Shown in pieces: positions 10,438 to 21,260 of a stretch of DNA of 64,000 nt; positions within the stretch are counted from its first letter, which is position 1; each line of letters opens with the position of its first letter. Source of the DNA: Locusta migratoria. Taxonomy: Eukaryota; Arthropoda; Insecta; Orthoptera; Acrididae. The notes beneath the pieces are model-generated. The model had not been told where the DNA came from and did no database searches. It saw only the letters and a list, made by a program, of their open reading frames with translations. The stretch is taken from assembly GCA_026315105.1 (NCBI GenBank), contig CM048744.1, positions 351,913,168 to 351,977,167 on the forward strand, in the 5' to 3' direction. The translations under genes and the position numbers were made by a program.

Positions 10438-10641
10438 CCGCGCGGGAGTAGCCGAGCGGTCTGGAGCACCACGTTACGGACGGCGCGGCCTCCCCCGTCG
10501 GAGGTTAGAATCCTCCCTCGGGCATGGATGTGTGTGTGTTGTCCTTAGGTTATTTTAACTTAGTTTGAGCAGTTTGTAAGACTAGGGACTGATGACCAAC
10601 GTAGTTCGGTCCCATATAGTTAAAAACATCTTAACATTTTT
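10438..10641 (+). repeat. SINE-B, near full length, with TSD
   Basis: The head starts ccgcgcgggagtagccgagc, the B box region is ggaggttagaatcctcc, and the tail ends in a T run. The flanks tgcattatcatct (10425-10437) and tgcagtatcttct (10642-10654) match at 11 of 13 positions, read as an aged target-site duplication. Confidence 0.9.
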
Positions 10642-10887
10642 TGCAGTATCTTCTCAAAACGGATTTTTAATGCTGTTGTGTTGTCGATACTCTCTTGCAT
10701 CTGCCTAGACTTGACCCAAGTGCTAAAAAAAGGCATTAGTGTTTATAAAATGCCTAAATTGATGTCTCTTGGTCATCGTGTCAATCAGTATTAGCCAGTG
10801 TCAAGGGCCAAGATCCAAGAACTCAACGTTTTACCATGTGTTGGTTTGAAAATGTAATACACAACTTTTTATGGACTGGATACAGCT

Positions 10888-10950
10888 TCGGAGCTGCTGC
10901 TGTTGTTTATAGGGGACTAAACAAGAAGGTCATCAGTCCCTTCGAAGCTG
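10888..10950 (-). repeat. Short dispersed repeat fragment
   Basis: The stretch gttgtttataggggactaaa followed by aaggtcatcagtcccttcg is shared in style with 2260-2290 and with SINE tails. It is too short to assign to a family. The rest of 10655-11150 shows nothing recognisable. Confidence 0.35.
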
Positions 10951-11150
10951 CGACAGGGACTTCGCAATTATCAAAATTCGCGCACTCCTGCTTCGCAGCG
11001 CGATTCTTCACATGCCAGCAATAAAAAACTGCCTGTCACATAATTTTCTCCTGGGCATATTTTCAGCAGTAAATGGACTTCGAAGACTGAGGGGGTGTGT
11101 TCTTACTTACGTCAGTGCGTTTCAGAATTATACAATTACAGCAACAAACT

Positions 11151-11376
11151 TCTAGGGGTTGTAGAGGGCGTCTTGAGGAACAAAGTGAGCATAGAAACCC
11201 ATGCCCGGAAACGTCATTCAAAGCCACTACAGAGCGTCGAAGTTGCTGGAGGAGATGTCTAGCGGCAGGAGCTGGTGCCTGTAACTTGGACTCTCCGTAG
11301 CGTCGCTGAATGGCGTTTTCGAGCATGGGTTTTATGCTCATTTCGTTCTTCAAGACGCCTTTTACTTCCCCTACTG
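11151..11376. repeat. Foldback/inverted repeat, about 88-bp arms
   Basis: The left arm (about 11151-11238) and right arm (about 11289-11376) are reverse complements at roughly 80-85 percent by eye, with shared words ggcgtcttga, gagcata and acccatgc. The loop is about 50 bp. A 152-codon minus-strand ORF across it (11063-11521) shows no domain and is best explained by the repeat. Confidence 0.7.
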
Positions 11377-11770
11377 GAAATATGCCTAGGAGTAAATTTT
11401 GAGACATATTTTTTATTGCTGCCAAGTGAGAAATAGCATTGCGAAGCCTGAGTGCGCGAATTTTCGAATTTTGATTCACCCAGTAAAAAAAAAAAAAGTA
11501 CACATGGCCCACTTTACGCAAGATTTAGGCGAGATTGTTGCATCAGCTCAAACTGAGAACCATTTACATGAAGGTCCAATGCACGCAACACTCTTCTTCG
11601 CTTTTAAACATGCCACTGGAAAATTTTTGCAGACATGCAAAGTCTCCAAGTGAAGTATGATAAAATTGTGTCATACTTATCCATCTCAAATATCCATTAA
11701 AATTCATACGATGAAACGGATGGATTGAAACATGAGTGCATTCAAAAGGAAAGGAAAACAGAAACATTGT

Positions 11771-11914
11771 TCATGTTGTTGGCGCGTCTTTCCCAACAGC
11801 ACCAGTAGTTGTATAGTTTTCAAGCAAACTTTGCGCAAACTGATCCCACGAAAAGCCCTGTGAACGAGAAACTTCGTCAATACTGAGTGCTTTCTTCCTT
11901 GGCTTGGTTGTTTT
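11771..11914 (-). other. Exon-like minus-strand frame
   Basis: The minus strand has a pyrimidine-rich stretch and acceptor-like ttattacaag at 11915-11924. A frame follows that reads KPRKKALSIDEVSRSQGFSW and then DQFAQSLLENYTTTG, ending in TGA at 11773-11771. The composition looks protein-like (mixed charged and hydrophobic, no low complexity), unlike nearby chance ORFs. I do not recognise the protein. It could be a terminal exon of a host gene, a decayed transposase end, or chance. Confidence 0.3.
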
Positions 11915-12267
11915 CTTGTAATAAATTAAAAGATTGCGCAGTACATGTTTTTACTTTCGTGCAAAGAACGATTATTGTATTACAATACGTTTGGTATCAC
12001 TAATATGGCGATGTGCATAGGTATGAATGATATTAAAACAAAAACACTTTCTGCATTAGTCTCTATTACCACTTGGTTTTCAGGTACGGCACATAACAGG
12101 ATCTTAATAAATTATTTATTTTCTAGACATCTTTATCCATTATCGAGATGCAACAGTGGATAATTAATTCGGATGAATGAGAAGTCTCTGCGAAAATATA
12201 TATAAAGTCCAGTTACAGGTTTCGCAAGGTTAACGCATTATAGACTGGAACAATAACGAAAATATTG

Positions 12268-12462
12268 CCGCGCGTAATGGCCGCGTGGTCTAAGGCGGTC
12301 ATCCTAGGGACTGGGCTGCCGTTCCCGCCGGAGGTTCGAGTCCTCTTTCGAGCTTGGGTGTTTTTCTGTTGTCCTTAGTGTACGTTAAAGTAGTTTATAC
12401 GTGTAAGGGACTGATGACCATAGCAGTTTGGTCCAGTAGGTTTGCAAACATTTGATTTGAAG
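12268..12462 (+). repeat. SINE-B with TSD
   Basis: Plus-strand copy with head ccgcgcgtaatggccgcgtg, B box ggaggttcgagtcctc and box ggactgatgacc. It is flanked by gaaaatattg (12258-12267) and gaaaatgttg (12463-12472), matching 9 of 10. Confidence 0.9.
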
Positions 12463-12489
12463 GAAAATGTTGCAACTCAAGTGAACTAA

Positions 12490-12701
12490 ATGTTCAAATG
12501 TTTGTAACTATATCAGACCAAATTGCGTAGTCATCAGTCCGTAGCTTACAAACTACTTAAACCTAGGTAAACTAACCTAAGGACAACACACACACACACA
12601 CACACACACACCCATGCCCCAGGGAGGACTCGAACCTCCACGGCGAGCAACCGCGCGCTCCGCAGCGAGACGCTTTAGACCGCTCGGTTACTCCACCGCG
12701 G
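12490..12701 (-). repeat. SINE-B with perfect 14-bp TSD
   Basis: Minus-strand full-length copy, including an expanded CA run (about 12586-12610) inside the tail. The direct repeats ctcaagtgaactaa at 12476-12489 and 12702-12715 are identical, so this insertion is young. It sits 14 bp from the previous SINE in opposite orientation. Confidence 0.95.
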
Positions 12702-12946
12702 CTCAAGTGAACTAAGCGGCTGGCAGATGGTAACGTTAAAGATAAGTAAATATAAAAAGTTAAAATTTACTTGCCATATAATTATGGAACCTCGGTTGTA
12801 ATTTCAAGCAGCGATGGAAAGTAGCTGATCGACAGCTATGGTAAGGAAACTCCAAAAAGTAAGGGAAAGGTAAATAACAGCAGTTTTGAATGTAGTAAAC
12901 AGTGGATGGAAGGGGATGAAGTTCGTGTTGCCGTATTATCCATAAG

Positions 12947-13020
12947 GTTGCGTTACCTGAGTGGCTAAAGCGACTGCCTAGTAAGCGGGAGGTCCCGGGT
13001 TCGATTCCCGACCGCAGCAC
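12947..13020 (+). repeat. tRNA-like sequence (AGT loop)
   Basis: A 74-base cloverleaf-like segment with D-arm gagtggctaaagcg, a loop giving anticodon AGT, and T-arm cccgggttcgattcccg. Acceptor strands gttgcg and cgcagc pair except near the base. Anticodon stem mismatches make it more likely a tRNA-derived repeat head or pseudogene than a working tRNA-Thr. Confidence 0.5.
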
Positions 13021-13802
13021 AAATTTTGATTCAACGCCTCTCCTTATACTCAATTCTAAATGTCAATAAGAAATATTTCAGAAGTTAGAACAGAGACAAT
13101 CAGCGCTTGGCGGCAGCTAGGCGGGAAGCCTTAAGGATGGCGCAGAAATAGAAGCGGCTAGTCGGTAGTTGCTCAGGGCGTGGCCGCGCGCGGCGAACTC
13201 GTGCCTGCAATCTGAGCCCGTCTGGCAACACGCGGAGTTTTAATGTCGACGTAACCTGCAGTCATCCACAGGGTATAATACTCTATAAATATTTTCTACT
13301 TCTAAACTAATTACAGCAATTCAGTTGGACGGAAATCGAAAATCGACAATGAAATACCGGAAGTAGCTACGGGATTTCTTTGGAATTATCTTACGGAAAG
13401 CATAGAAATCTGATGGTGTCATCACCCAAAAGATTCTTTTTTTCACTTTGTCCATGTTTCCGCATAGGCAGGGTTGACTCTTTGTTAAAATCCGGATTTA
13501 GCGTGTTAATCTTTATGGCGTGCCTGGATGTCCTTCCTGATTATACGGAATCAACAAATTAAATTTACCCTTGGCTTTACAAACTGTTATTTCTGAAATC
13601 TTTCTTAACAAAGTAATCTGGGAATAATACATAGCATTTTATTCAAATGCTGTGGATCCTTCTTTCTAAAAAATCTACACTTTAGAAAAGCGCACTGCCT
13701 GAATCTATAAAGAACTGATATAAAAAAGATTAAATCAAAGCGTTAAAGAGACTGTTGATTAAAAGTAAACGATCTCAGTAGGACTAATAATAGCATCCTT
13801 AA
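13021..13802. other. Unassigned sequence
   Basis: Contains a short GC-rich patch at 13140-13220. I recognise no gene or repeat. Confidence 0.5.
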
Positions 13803-15060
13803 ACTGTTGTTGTTGTTTTTGTTGTTGTTTTTGTTGTTGTTGTTGTTGTTGTTGTTGTCTTCAGTCCGCAGACTGGTTTGATGCAGCTCTCCACGCTACC
13901 CCGTCCTGTGCAAGTCTCTTCATCTGAAAATACTTTCGGCAACCTACATCCTTTTGATTCTGCTTACAGTATTCGTCCCTCGGTCTCCCTCTACGATTTT
14001 TACCCCACACCTTTCCTTCTAATGCTAAGTTAACAATTCCTTGATGTCTCAGAATGTGTTCAACCAATCTATTCCTTCTCTTAGTCAGGATATGCCAGAA
14101 ACTTCTTTTCTCCTCGATTCGGTTAAGCACCTCCTCATTAGTTACATGATCTACCCATCTAATTTTCATCATTCGTCTGTAGCACCACATTTCAAAAGAT
14201 TGTCATCTTTTTATCTGAACCCCTTATCGTCAACGTTTCTTTCCCATATAATGCTACACTCCAGACAAATACTTTCAGAAATGACTTCCTAACATTTAAA
14301 TTAATATTGGATGTTAACAAGTTTCGTTTCTTTAGAAACGCTTTTCTTCCCATAGCCATTCTGCGTTTTGTATCTTCTTTACTTCGGCCATCAGAAGTTA
14401 TCTTGCTACCCAAATAACAAAATTGATCTACTACTTTTATTGTCTCATTACCTAATCTAATTCCTTCAGCATCGCCAGATTTTCTGACATTATATTTAAT
14501 TACCTTCGTTTTTCTCCTGTTAACATTCATCTTCTATCTTCCTTTCAGGAAACTAATAATTTCGATCAATTGCTCTTCCAGATCTTTTGCGGTCTCTGAC
14601 AGAATTACTATGTCATCGGCAAACCGCAAAATTTTTATTTCTTCTCCCTGCACTTAAATGCCCTCTCCAAATTTCTCCTAGCATCCCTTCACTGCCTGCT
14701 CAATGTACAGATTGAACATCATTGGGGAAAGGCTACAACCCTGTCTTAGTCCCTCCCCAACCTCTGCGTCCCTTTCTTGCCCTTAGACTCCAATAACCGC
14801 TGTCTGGTTTTTGTATAGGTTGAATATAAGTCTTCGCTCCGTATATTTTACCCCTGCTACCTTCAGAATTTGGAAGAGTGTATTCCAGTCGACATTGTCA
14901 AAAGCTTTCTCCAAATCGACAAACACTAAAAACGTAAGTTTCCCTTTCCGTAGGCTATCTTCTAAAATAAGTCGTAATGTATTGCCTCCCGTGTTCTTAC
15001 ATTTCTCGTAAATCCAAACTGATGTTCCCCCAGGTCGGATTCCACCAGTTTTTCCATTCT
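13803..15060 (-). pseudogene. LINE (RTE/CR1-like) with (CAA)n tail
   Basis: Read on the minus strand: fragments of the RT palm (VFVDLEKAFDNVDW, GLRQGCSLSPMMFNLYIEQ, catalytic FADD in LRFADDIVILSETAKDLEEQ), then an ORF starting near 14530 (MNVNRRKTKVIKYNVRKSGD, CYLGSKITSDGRSKED), then 14190-13861 (YRRMMKIRWVDHVTNEEVLN, KNRRGRPRDEYCKQ). At least three in-frame stops and a frameshift near 14190 kill it. The (TTG)n run at 13803-13858 is the element's own 3' simple-repeat tail. A sister copy lies at 42173-43068. Confidence 0.85.
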
Positions 15061-15393
15061 ATCATATCAAAAAACTCCTATTTTTTTTTTCGGTAACCCA
15101 AAGAAAGATTTTGTAGTGCATTTCTGTTTGTAGTTAGCTGTTATAGAGGTGTGTAGCACATACACTGCCCTTTGCAACCACTTCCTAGTTGTAATAAGTA
15201 CGCCCACGGATGATGTAACCTCTGCTTCCCCCTGACCTTCAGCCTGTCAGCGGACACCGGCGACGGAGGCGTTGTGTCGGAAGTCTGCACGGTTGTCGCT
15301 TCCTGTGCAGACCCGCTGACAGCTTTGTAGCGCTGTCTCCGACGTCCACCAACAGGGACGTAGGTAATTTATCTTTCCGTGGGGAGGGGTGCA
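15061..15393. other. Unassigned sequence
   Basis: GC-rich at 15235-15360 with loosely self-complementary stretches (cctgtcagcgg and ccgctgacag). No gene recognised. Confidence 0.4.
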
Positions 15394-15406
15394 TTTTTCC
15401 GCTACA

Positions 15407-15574
15407 CGCTGCTGAGCGCGCGGTTGCTCGCCGTGGAGGTTCGAGTCCTCCTTGGACCATGGGTGTGTGTGTGTTTGTCCGTAGGTTAGTTTACCTAGGT
15501 TTAAGTAGTCCGTAAGCTACGGACTGATGACCACGCAATTTGGCCCGATAGATTTATAATCATTTGAACTTTTT
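15407..15574 (+). repeat. SINE-B, 5'-truncated, with 13-bp TSD
   Basis: Only the 3' half of the tRNA head remains (from ctgctgagcgcgcgg). The flanks tttttccgctaca at 15394-15406 and 15575-15587 are identical; the T run makes the right edge slightly ambiguous. Confidence 0.85.
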
Positions 15575-15587
15575 TTTTTCCGCTACA

Positions 15588-16263
15588 GGGTGGTTCTTCA
15601 GATTCGTACTAAAAGTATCCCCAGCCGTTACGGCATTTAAAATGTTATCACAAGTTGAACTGAGAGAGCCGAAAGCAATGAGTGTGTGAGCCACGGATAA
15701 ACTGTCATTAGCAACCCAGGACGGTCGACGGCCCTCGACACTACGCAGCTGTGTAATACCTAGGGTCTAGTAGTGTTGGCGATAAACTAAAGATGGAATG
15801 CTAGTAATTGACGATTGATGTCACATATATTAATCTGCAAGGCTTTGTCTTATTTCAAACTTAAAAAATCAGCTTCAGCGTGTAAGTTTCTGGTCAGAAA
15901 TTCACCCATAGACTATTACACAATGTAAAAACAACGTCCTGATGAGATTAAACATTATGTATGCTGCGGTACGTAATGAGTAGCTTCAATAACATGAGAT
16001 TCTTAAGAAAATTGAGCACATAGGCTTTCTGTTGTCTATCAGCATGAATATCATACCATCTTTCACAATTTCAATAATATTCACTGTGTTAAAGATTCAT
16101 ATAACGTAGTAATCAATCAGCTACCAGTGAGCTTTTGAATGTAACCCTGGGTGGAGAAACCAATATACGACACATATAATAAACTCCTACTCTATAATAG
16201 AGAGTTTGTAGTGAAATATAATGACTATAAAATCACTTTAGCCCAAATGTTGACTAAACATTA
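15588..16263. other. Unassigned AT-rich sequence
   Basis: No frame or repeat recognised. Confidence 0.55.
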
Positions 16264-16274
16264 TGATTTTTAGT

Positions 16275-16475
16275 TCAAAATGTCCAAATGTTTGTATAGC
16301 TTATGGGACTTACCTACGGGGTCATCAGTCCCTAAACTTACAAACCACTTATGAACCAACCAATACCAATGACGGCACAAACATCCATGCCTGAGGGGGG
16401 ATTCGAACCCCCGACCGTAGTGGCCGTGCAGACCGTGACTGGAGCGCCTCAGTCGCCTCGGCCACCGCGGCCGGG
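16275..16475 (-). repeat. SINE-A with 11-bp TSD
   Basis: Minus-strand full-length copy whose head ends at ccaccgcggccgg. The flanks tgatttttagt at 16264-16274 and 16476-16486 are identical. Confidence 0.95.
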
Positions 16476-16634
16476 TGATTTTTAGTAATACAGTTCAAAT
16501 AAAATTTCAATCCATATTTATAATCCGAAATTCTCGTCATCAGCATTGTACTCACATATATCCGTTATTTTATACGAATCAGGTTTAAAGCCCATTGACA
16601 TGTTACTTGGTTCCTGAAATTGATTGATAAAATA

Positions 16635-18110
16635 CACTCTGGCCCTTAAAATTGCTACACCAAGAAGAAATGCAGATGATGAACGGGTATTCATTGGACA
16701 AATATATTATACTATAACTGACATCTGATTACTTTTTCACGCAATTTCGGTGCATAAATCCTGAGAAATCAGTACCCGGAACAACAGCCTCTGGCTGTAA
16801 CAACGGCCTTGATACGCCTGGGCATTGAGTCAAACAGAGCTTGGACGGCGTGTTGAGGTACAGATGCTCGTGCAGCTTCAAGACGATACCACGAGTAGTG
16901 ACTGGCGTATTGAGACGAGCCAGTTGCTCGGCCACCATTCACCAGACGTTTTCAGTTGGTGAGAGATCTGGAGAATGTGCTGGCCAGGGCAGCAGTCGAA
17001 CACTTTCCGTATCCAGAAAGGCTCGTACAGGACCTGCAACATCCGGTCGTGCATTATCCTGCTGAAATGTAGGGTTTCGCAATAATCGAATGAAGGATTG
17101 AGCCACGGGTTGTAACACATCTAAAATGTAACGGCCAGTGTTCAAAGTGCCGTCAATGTGAACAAGAGGTGACAGAGACGTGTAACCAATGGCACCCCAT
17201 ACCACCACACCGGGTGATACGCCAGTATGGCGATGACGAATACACGCTTCCAATGTGCGTTGACCGCGATGTCGCCAAACACGGATGCGATCATCATGAT
17301 GCTGTAAAGAGAACCAGGATTCATCCGAAAAAAAGACGTTTTGCCATTCGTGCAGACAGGTTCGTCGTTGCGTACACCATCGCAGCTGCTCCTGTCTGTG
17401 ATGCAGCGTCAAGGGTAACCGCAGCCGTGGTCTCAGAGCTGACAGTCCATGCTGGTGTCGTCGTTGCATACACCATCGCAGTTCTCCTGTCTGTGATGCA
17501 GCGTCAAGGGTAACCGCAGCCATGGTGTCCGAGCTGATAGTCCATGCTGCTGCAAACGGCGTCGAACTGTTCGTGCAGATGGTTGTTGTCTTGCAAACGT
17601 CCCCATCTGTTGACTCAGGGATCGAGACGTTGCGGCCATGCTGATCAGATGCCTGTCATCTCGACTGGTAGTCAATCGAGGCCGTTGGGATCCAGCACGG
17701 CGTTCCGTATTGCCCTCCTGAACCCACCGATTCCATATTCTGCTAACAGTCATTTTATCGCGACCAACGCGAGCAGCAATGTCGCGATACGATAACCCGC
17801 AATCGCGATAGGCTACAATCCGACCTTTATCAAAGTCGGAAACGTGATGGTACGCATTTCTCCTACTTACACGAGGCATCGCAACAACGTTTCACCAGGC
17901 AACGCCGGTCAACTGCTGTTTGTGTATGAGAAATCGGTTGGAAACTTTCCTCATGAAAGCACGCTGTAGGTGTCGCCACCGGCGCCAACCTTGTGTGAAT
18001 GCTCTGAAAAGCTAATCATTTGCATATCACAGGATCTTCTTCCTGTCGGTTAAATTTCGCGTGTGTAGCACGTCATCTTCGTTGTGTAGCAATTTTAATG
18101 GCCAAGAGTG
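16635..18110 (-). mobile_element. Complete Tc1-like transposon, TA-flanked
   Basis: The left end cactctggcccttaaaattg and the reverse complement of the right end (cactcttggccattaaaatt) are terminal inverted repeats of about 28 bp. The element is flanked by TA at 16633-16634 and 18111-18112, the Tc1/mariner target duplication. It is 1476 bp and carries one transposase on the minus strand, broken by a duplication. Both ends survive, so it could be moved by an active transposase elsewhere in the genome. Confidence 0.9.
16729..17879 (-). pseudogene. Tc1 transposase (DD34E), broken
   Basis: This enzyme would cut and paste the element by binding its terminal repeats. The frame starts at 17879 (MPRVSRRNAYHHVSDFDKGR) with paired helix-turn-helix domains (DIAARVGRDKMTVSRIWNRW). 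The catalytic part keeps the first Asp in FFSDESWF, the second in QQDNARPD and the Glu in PDLSPTENVW, with 34 residues between the last two: the Tc1 DD34E pattern. A tandem duplication of about 96 bp (about 17367-17551), whose two copies differ by one base, shifts the frame. An in-frame TGA follows ENVW (about 16939). The protein is therefore dead although most of it is recognisable. Confidence 0.9.
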
Positions 18111-18145
18111 TATTTTATATATCACACGATCCTCTTTCCATTGAA

Positions 18146-18187
18146 AAAAAAAAAAAAAAAATAAAATAAAAAAATAAAAATAAAAAT
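18146..18187. repeat. A-rich simple sequence
   Basis: A 17-A run followed by taaaa-type repeats, just outside the Tc1 element. Confidence 0.8.
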
Positions 18188-18693
18188 CTCACGACAGATT
18201 AAAGTTGGCAACCATGTTGAGTACATATACCGGAAAGTAGAATTCTCCCATACCTTACTGGGATATTCAGGTTTCCCAATTCTTGCAGAGGTTTTGAAAT
18301 AAAAGGGTGTACCGCGACGTTCGACTCACATTGTAGAACATCTGTGGGGTGCGTTTGAACATGAACTTTGCAGCAGACACCACGCGTACTGAGCTGTCTG
18401 TTCCACTGGGACACCTCGTTCTGCCCGCCGCTACCCCGCGACGTCTAAAAATAGCCTGGCCGTACTTGGAATGTTAGCCGGTCAGAAAAGGAGAAGAGCA
18501 ACATGGCGGGCAACACAATACGGCAGGCGGGAGGTGCGGCATCCTGCGGCCTTGGCGGTGGAGGCGGAGGGCCGCGGGTTCGGTTCCAGAGACGGCCTTC
18601 TCCGCGCCCTTGCGCTGACTTTGAGCGCTCCACACACGCCCACACATTACGTACAGTACACACCCCTGTCAGCTTGTACCTGAGTCGCGAACT
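18188..18693. other. Unassigned, GC-rich in second half
   Basis: The stretch ggccgcgggttcggttcc near 18571 resembles a tRNA B box but no A box is convincing. ORFs here are in GC-rich sequence and carry no domain. Confidence 0.4.
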
Positions 18694-18701
18694 ATGAAAC
18701 T

Positions 18702-20965
18702 TAGGGCTGGGCAAATGATACTCGCATTTTTTAATGCCCTGCCATAAACGCACAGGACTACAAGCAAAATACGTATCTATTATCCCACTTAAGTATTCCG
18801 TACGTTTTCCTTATTACAAGCACAAATAAGTACAATATCATAGTATGCATTCAGGTTTGCCCGGTGAAACAGATTTGCTATAAATTATCATTTACTATGA
18901 TAATGGGTATCGTAACAGGAATCATTTAACATCAAGTCATACAGAATAATTTAATGTTTACTGTAATAATCAGAGACAGGTTGATATCAAGTCATACCAG
19001 CTAAAGCAACATGTACACCATAATAGGCATCACATTTACATTAAGTCATATCAACTAAATTAACACATACTGTCATGTCATGCAAGATCGATTAATATGT
19101 ACCACCATGGGCAGGCCTTTTCATTTAGTTGAAGTACTTTCCTATTTCTTTACATTACCTTCAAATATAATTAATTGGCATAGATTGGTCATAACAACTA
19201 GAGTATTGCAAGTAAACAAGTCATGTCTGTGTATGTCTGAGTCAAAAGTAGGGTCAGACCACCCAGTTAACATTACTATTTTCCAAACGAAATTGTCGTT
19301 TAATAATAGCTGTGCATAGCTATAAATCTCCATATAATGTAAACATAATCATCACTAATTAATAAGCATTGCCTAATTTATCTTACAGGTTTAGCTAAGA
19401 GCAATTTACAGGCATAGCTACATGTAATTGATAAGCATAGCTGCAAGCATTCATAAGATACTGCTGTGTGGAATGTATAAGCATAATCACAGATATTCAT
19501 TAAGCTTAATTATGACGTTGATAAACATGTTTGCAAGCTTTCACAGAACAGAGTTGTGAGCACTTTGTAAGCATAACTAAAGAATATTCCTTAAGCATAG
19601 CTGGATGTAATTAATAGGCATAGCTGCGATTCACAAGGACCAGATTCACATCAATAATACATATACATGAAGGAGAAATGCATAAAAATACAAAGCAGTG
19701 CGCATAAGCTCAAAAGAAAACATGTACAAAGCAATGCGTCTTAGCACAAAAGAGAAAATATACGACGCAGTGCATATGAGCACAGCAAGAAACTCATGAT
19801 CATTAGCATAATCATTTCATACTCTTCACCACTTAAAAACAATCCCTTAGTCATCCTAGACCATAATACAATATATCTCTTACCATTACATTGTTCCTGA
19901 GCGAAAGTGTATATTCATTTCACCGCGTTACATTTTACCTTTCAGATAATTATGAACCTCCGTGAAAATTCTTTTCATCCTTTAGTTACTTGCAAATTGC
20001 TTACATAAAAGCAGTAGTTACTTTGCTATAGGGCTGGGCAAATGATACTCGCATTCGAACATGTTCGGGATTTCCAGATACAGCGGAGAACTCGATATGG
20101 TATCGAACTGTTCGAACACTCAGATAATAAAGGACTGGCGCCGCGTATCTGCCAACGATACGCGGGAAATTTTGAAGTTAGAGGGCTATCGCTTTGCTCA
20201 GAACTAATTTCATAGAAAGTACAAGTCCTCGTAAAGTAAAAGAACGTAAACACTATGAAAATTTGCATATTATGTTTAAAAAAGTGCATACTGTACGTGA
20301 CGTCTGCTGTCACTGAAAGATATGATCCATTGATAAACAAAATATCTGCTACTAGAACAGAACTACTGCACCTCATTACGGACTGCTAGCATTCAAAGGA
20401 AAAAAGTGAGTCATTCTTAAGTAGAAATTACATTTAATGTGATAAGAGAGAGGTTGCAAATGACCATTCCATTCACTATTCATATGGTACAGTGACATAA
20501 AAATGTTACCGCCTTTTAATCGCCTTGAAAACAAAATTAATAGAGATGAAATACGGAGAATATTAGAAATTTAATACCCAAGAAAGGAAATAAACTCATT
20601 GCGACCTCTGAATAAACGGTGCATGAGCAGCTGTGTCCGTAGTGTGAACAGTCGTCGCTAGATCGCAGCACTAGAATTTTAAATCGCGATTGGTATCTTT
20701 TACTTATAGCCTATATTTGCTACTGATTTTACTTATGACCTGCATCCTAGAACACACTTAGGAATCCCTATAGTACATTGACACCGTATCTTCGTTATAA
20801 ATCGTATACTGCACAGAAAAGATATCATCGTTGTAAATCGTAGAGATAGTACCTCCCGACATTGCTAGATAGCGTCCTGATCGAATGTTCGAACATTTCC
20901 CAAGATTTCCGGAGCTGTGACGTAAATTGTTCGAACAGTTCGAGTCATGTTCAAACCCAGCTCTA
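18702..20965. mobile_element. hAT-like DNA element with large insertion
   Basis: The ends TAGGGCTGGG (18702) and CCCAGCTCTA (20956-20965) are short inverted repeats of hAT type. The flanking octamers ATGAAACT (18694-18701) and ATGAATCT (20966-20973) match 7 of 8, fitting the 8-bp hAT duplication. The first 27 bp of the element (18702-18728) are repeated exactly at 20029-20055, with 1.3 kb between them. The inner part has gttcgaac palindromes near both ends. No transposase frame is present. Confidence 0.6.
18729..20028. repeat. AT-rich degenerate tandem array within the hAT-like element
   Basis: Diverged local repeats: catcaagtcatac/attaagtcatat units at about 18920-19060, ataagcatagctgcaa/ttaagcatagct units at about 19390-19640, and gcagtgcgcataagc/gcaatgcgtcttagc/gcagtgcatatgagc at about 19690-19790. 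There is no coding potential. It looks like satellite-like DNA that has decayed. Confidence 0.5.
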
Positions 20966-20973
20966 ATGAATCT

Positions 20974-21260
20974 GACCGTAGTAGATAATGGCGGTTCGCA
21001 TCTCGATTTGATGCAAATTTTATTTTCTCATATCCGCGTTTTCTGATTGGTTCAAAGACTTTTCTATTAATTAGAGGTACACCGTATAATATTTGATATT
21101 ACGTAAATAAAAGTGCATGTACTTATGAGGAATGAGTGTTCGATTGGTTTTATGAATAAGATACTTTGCACCTTACCTGCAGCAAAATATTCAGCGCATT
21201 CGAGTCTTCAATTTTACAGATTCTAAAGATATTTTGAAATACTCTAAAATGAAAGTATAT
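20974..21260. other. Unassigned AT-rich sequence
   Basis: Nothing recognised between the hAT-like element and the foldback. Confidence 0.5.

Noticed and set aside
11063..11521. 152-codon minus-strand ORF as a gene
   Set aside because: It runs across an inverted repeat and has no domain; the palindrome explains it.
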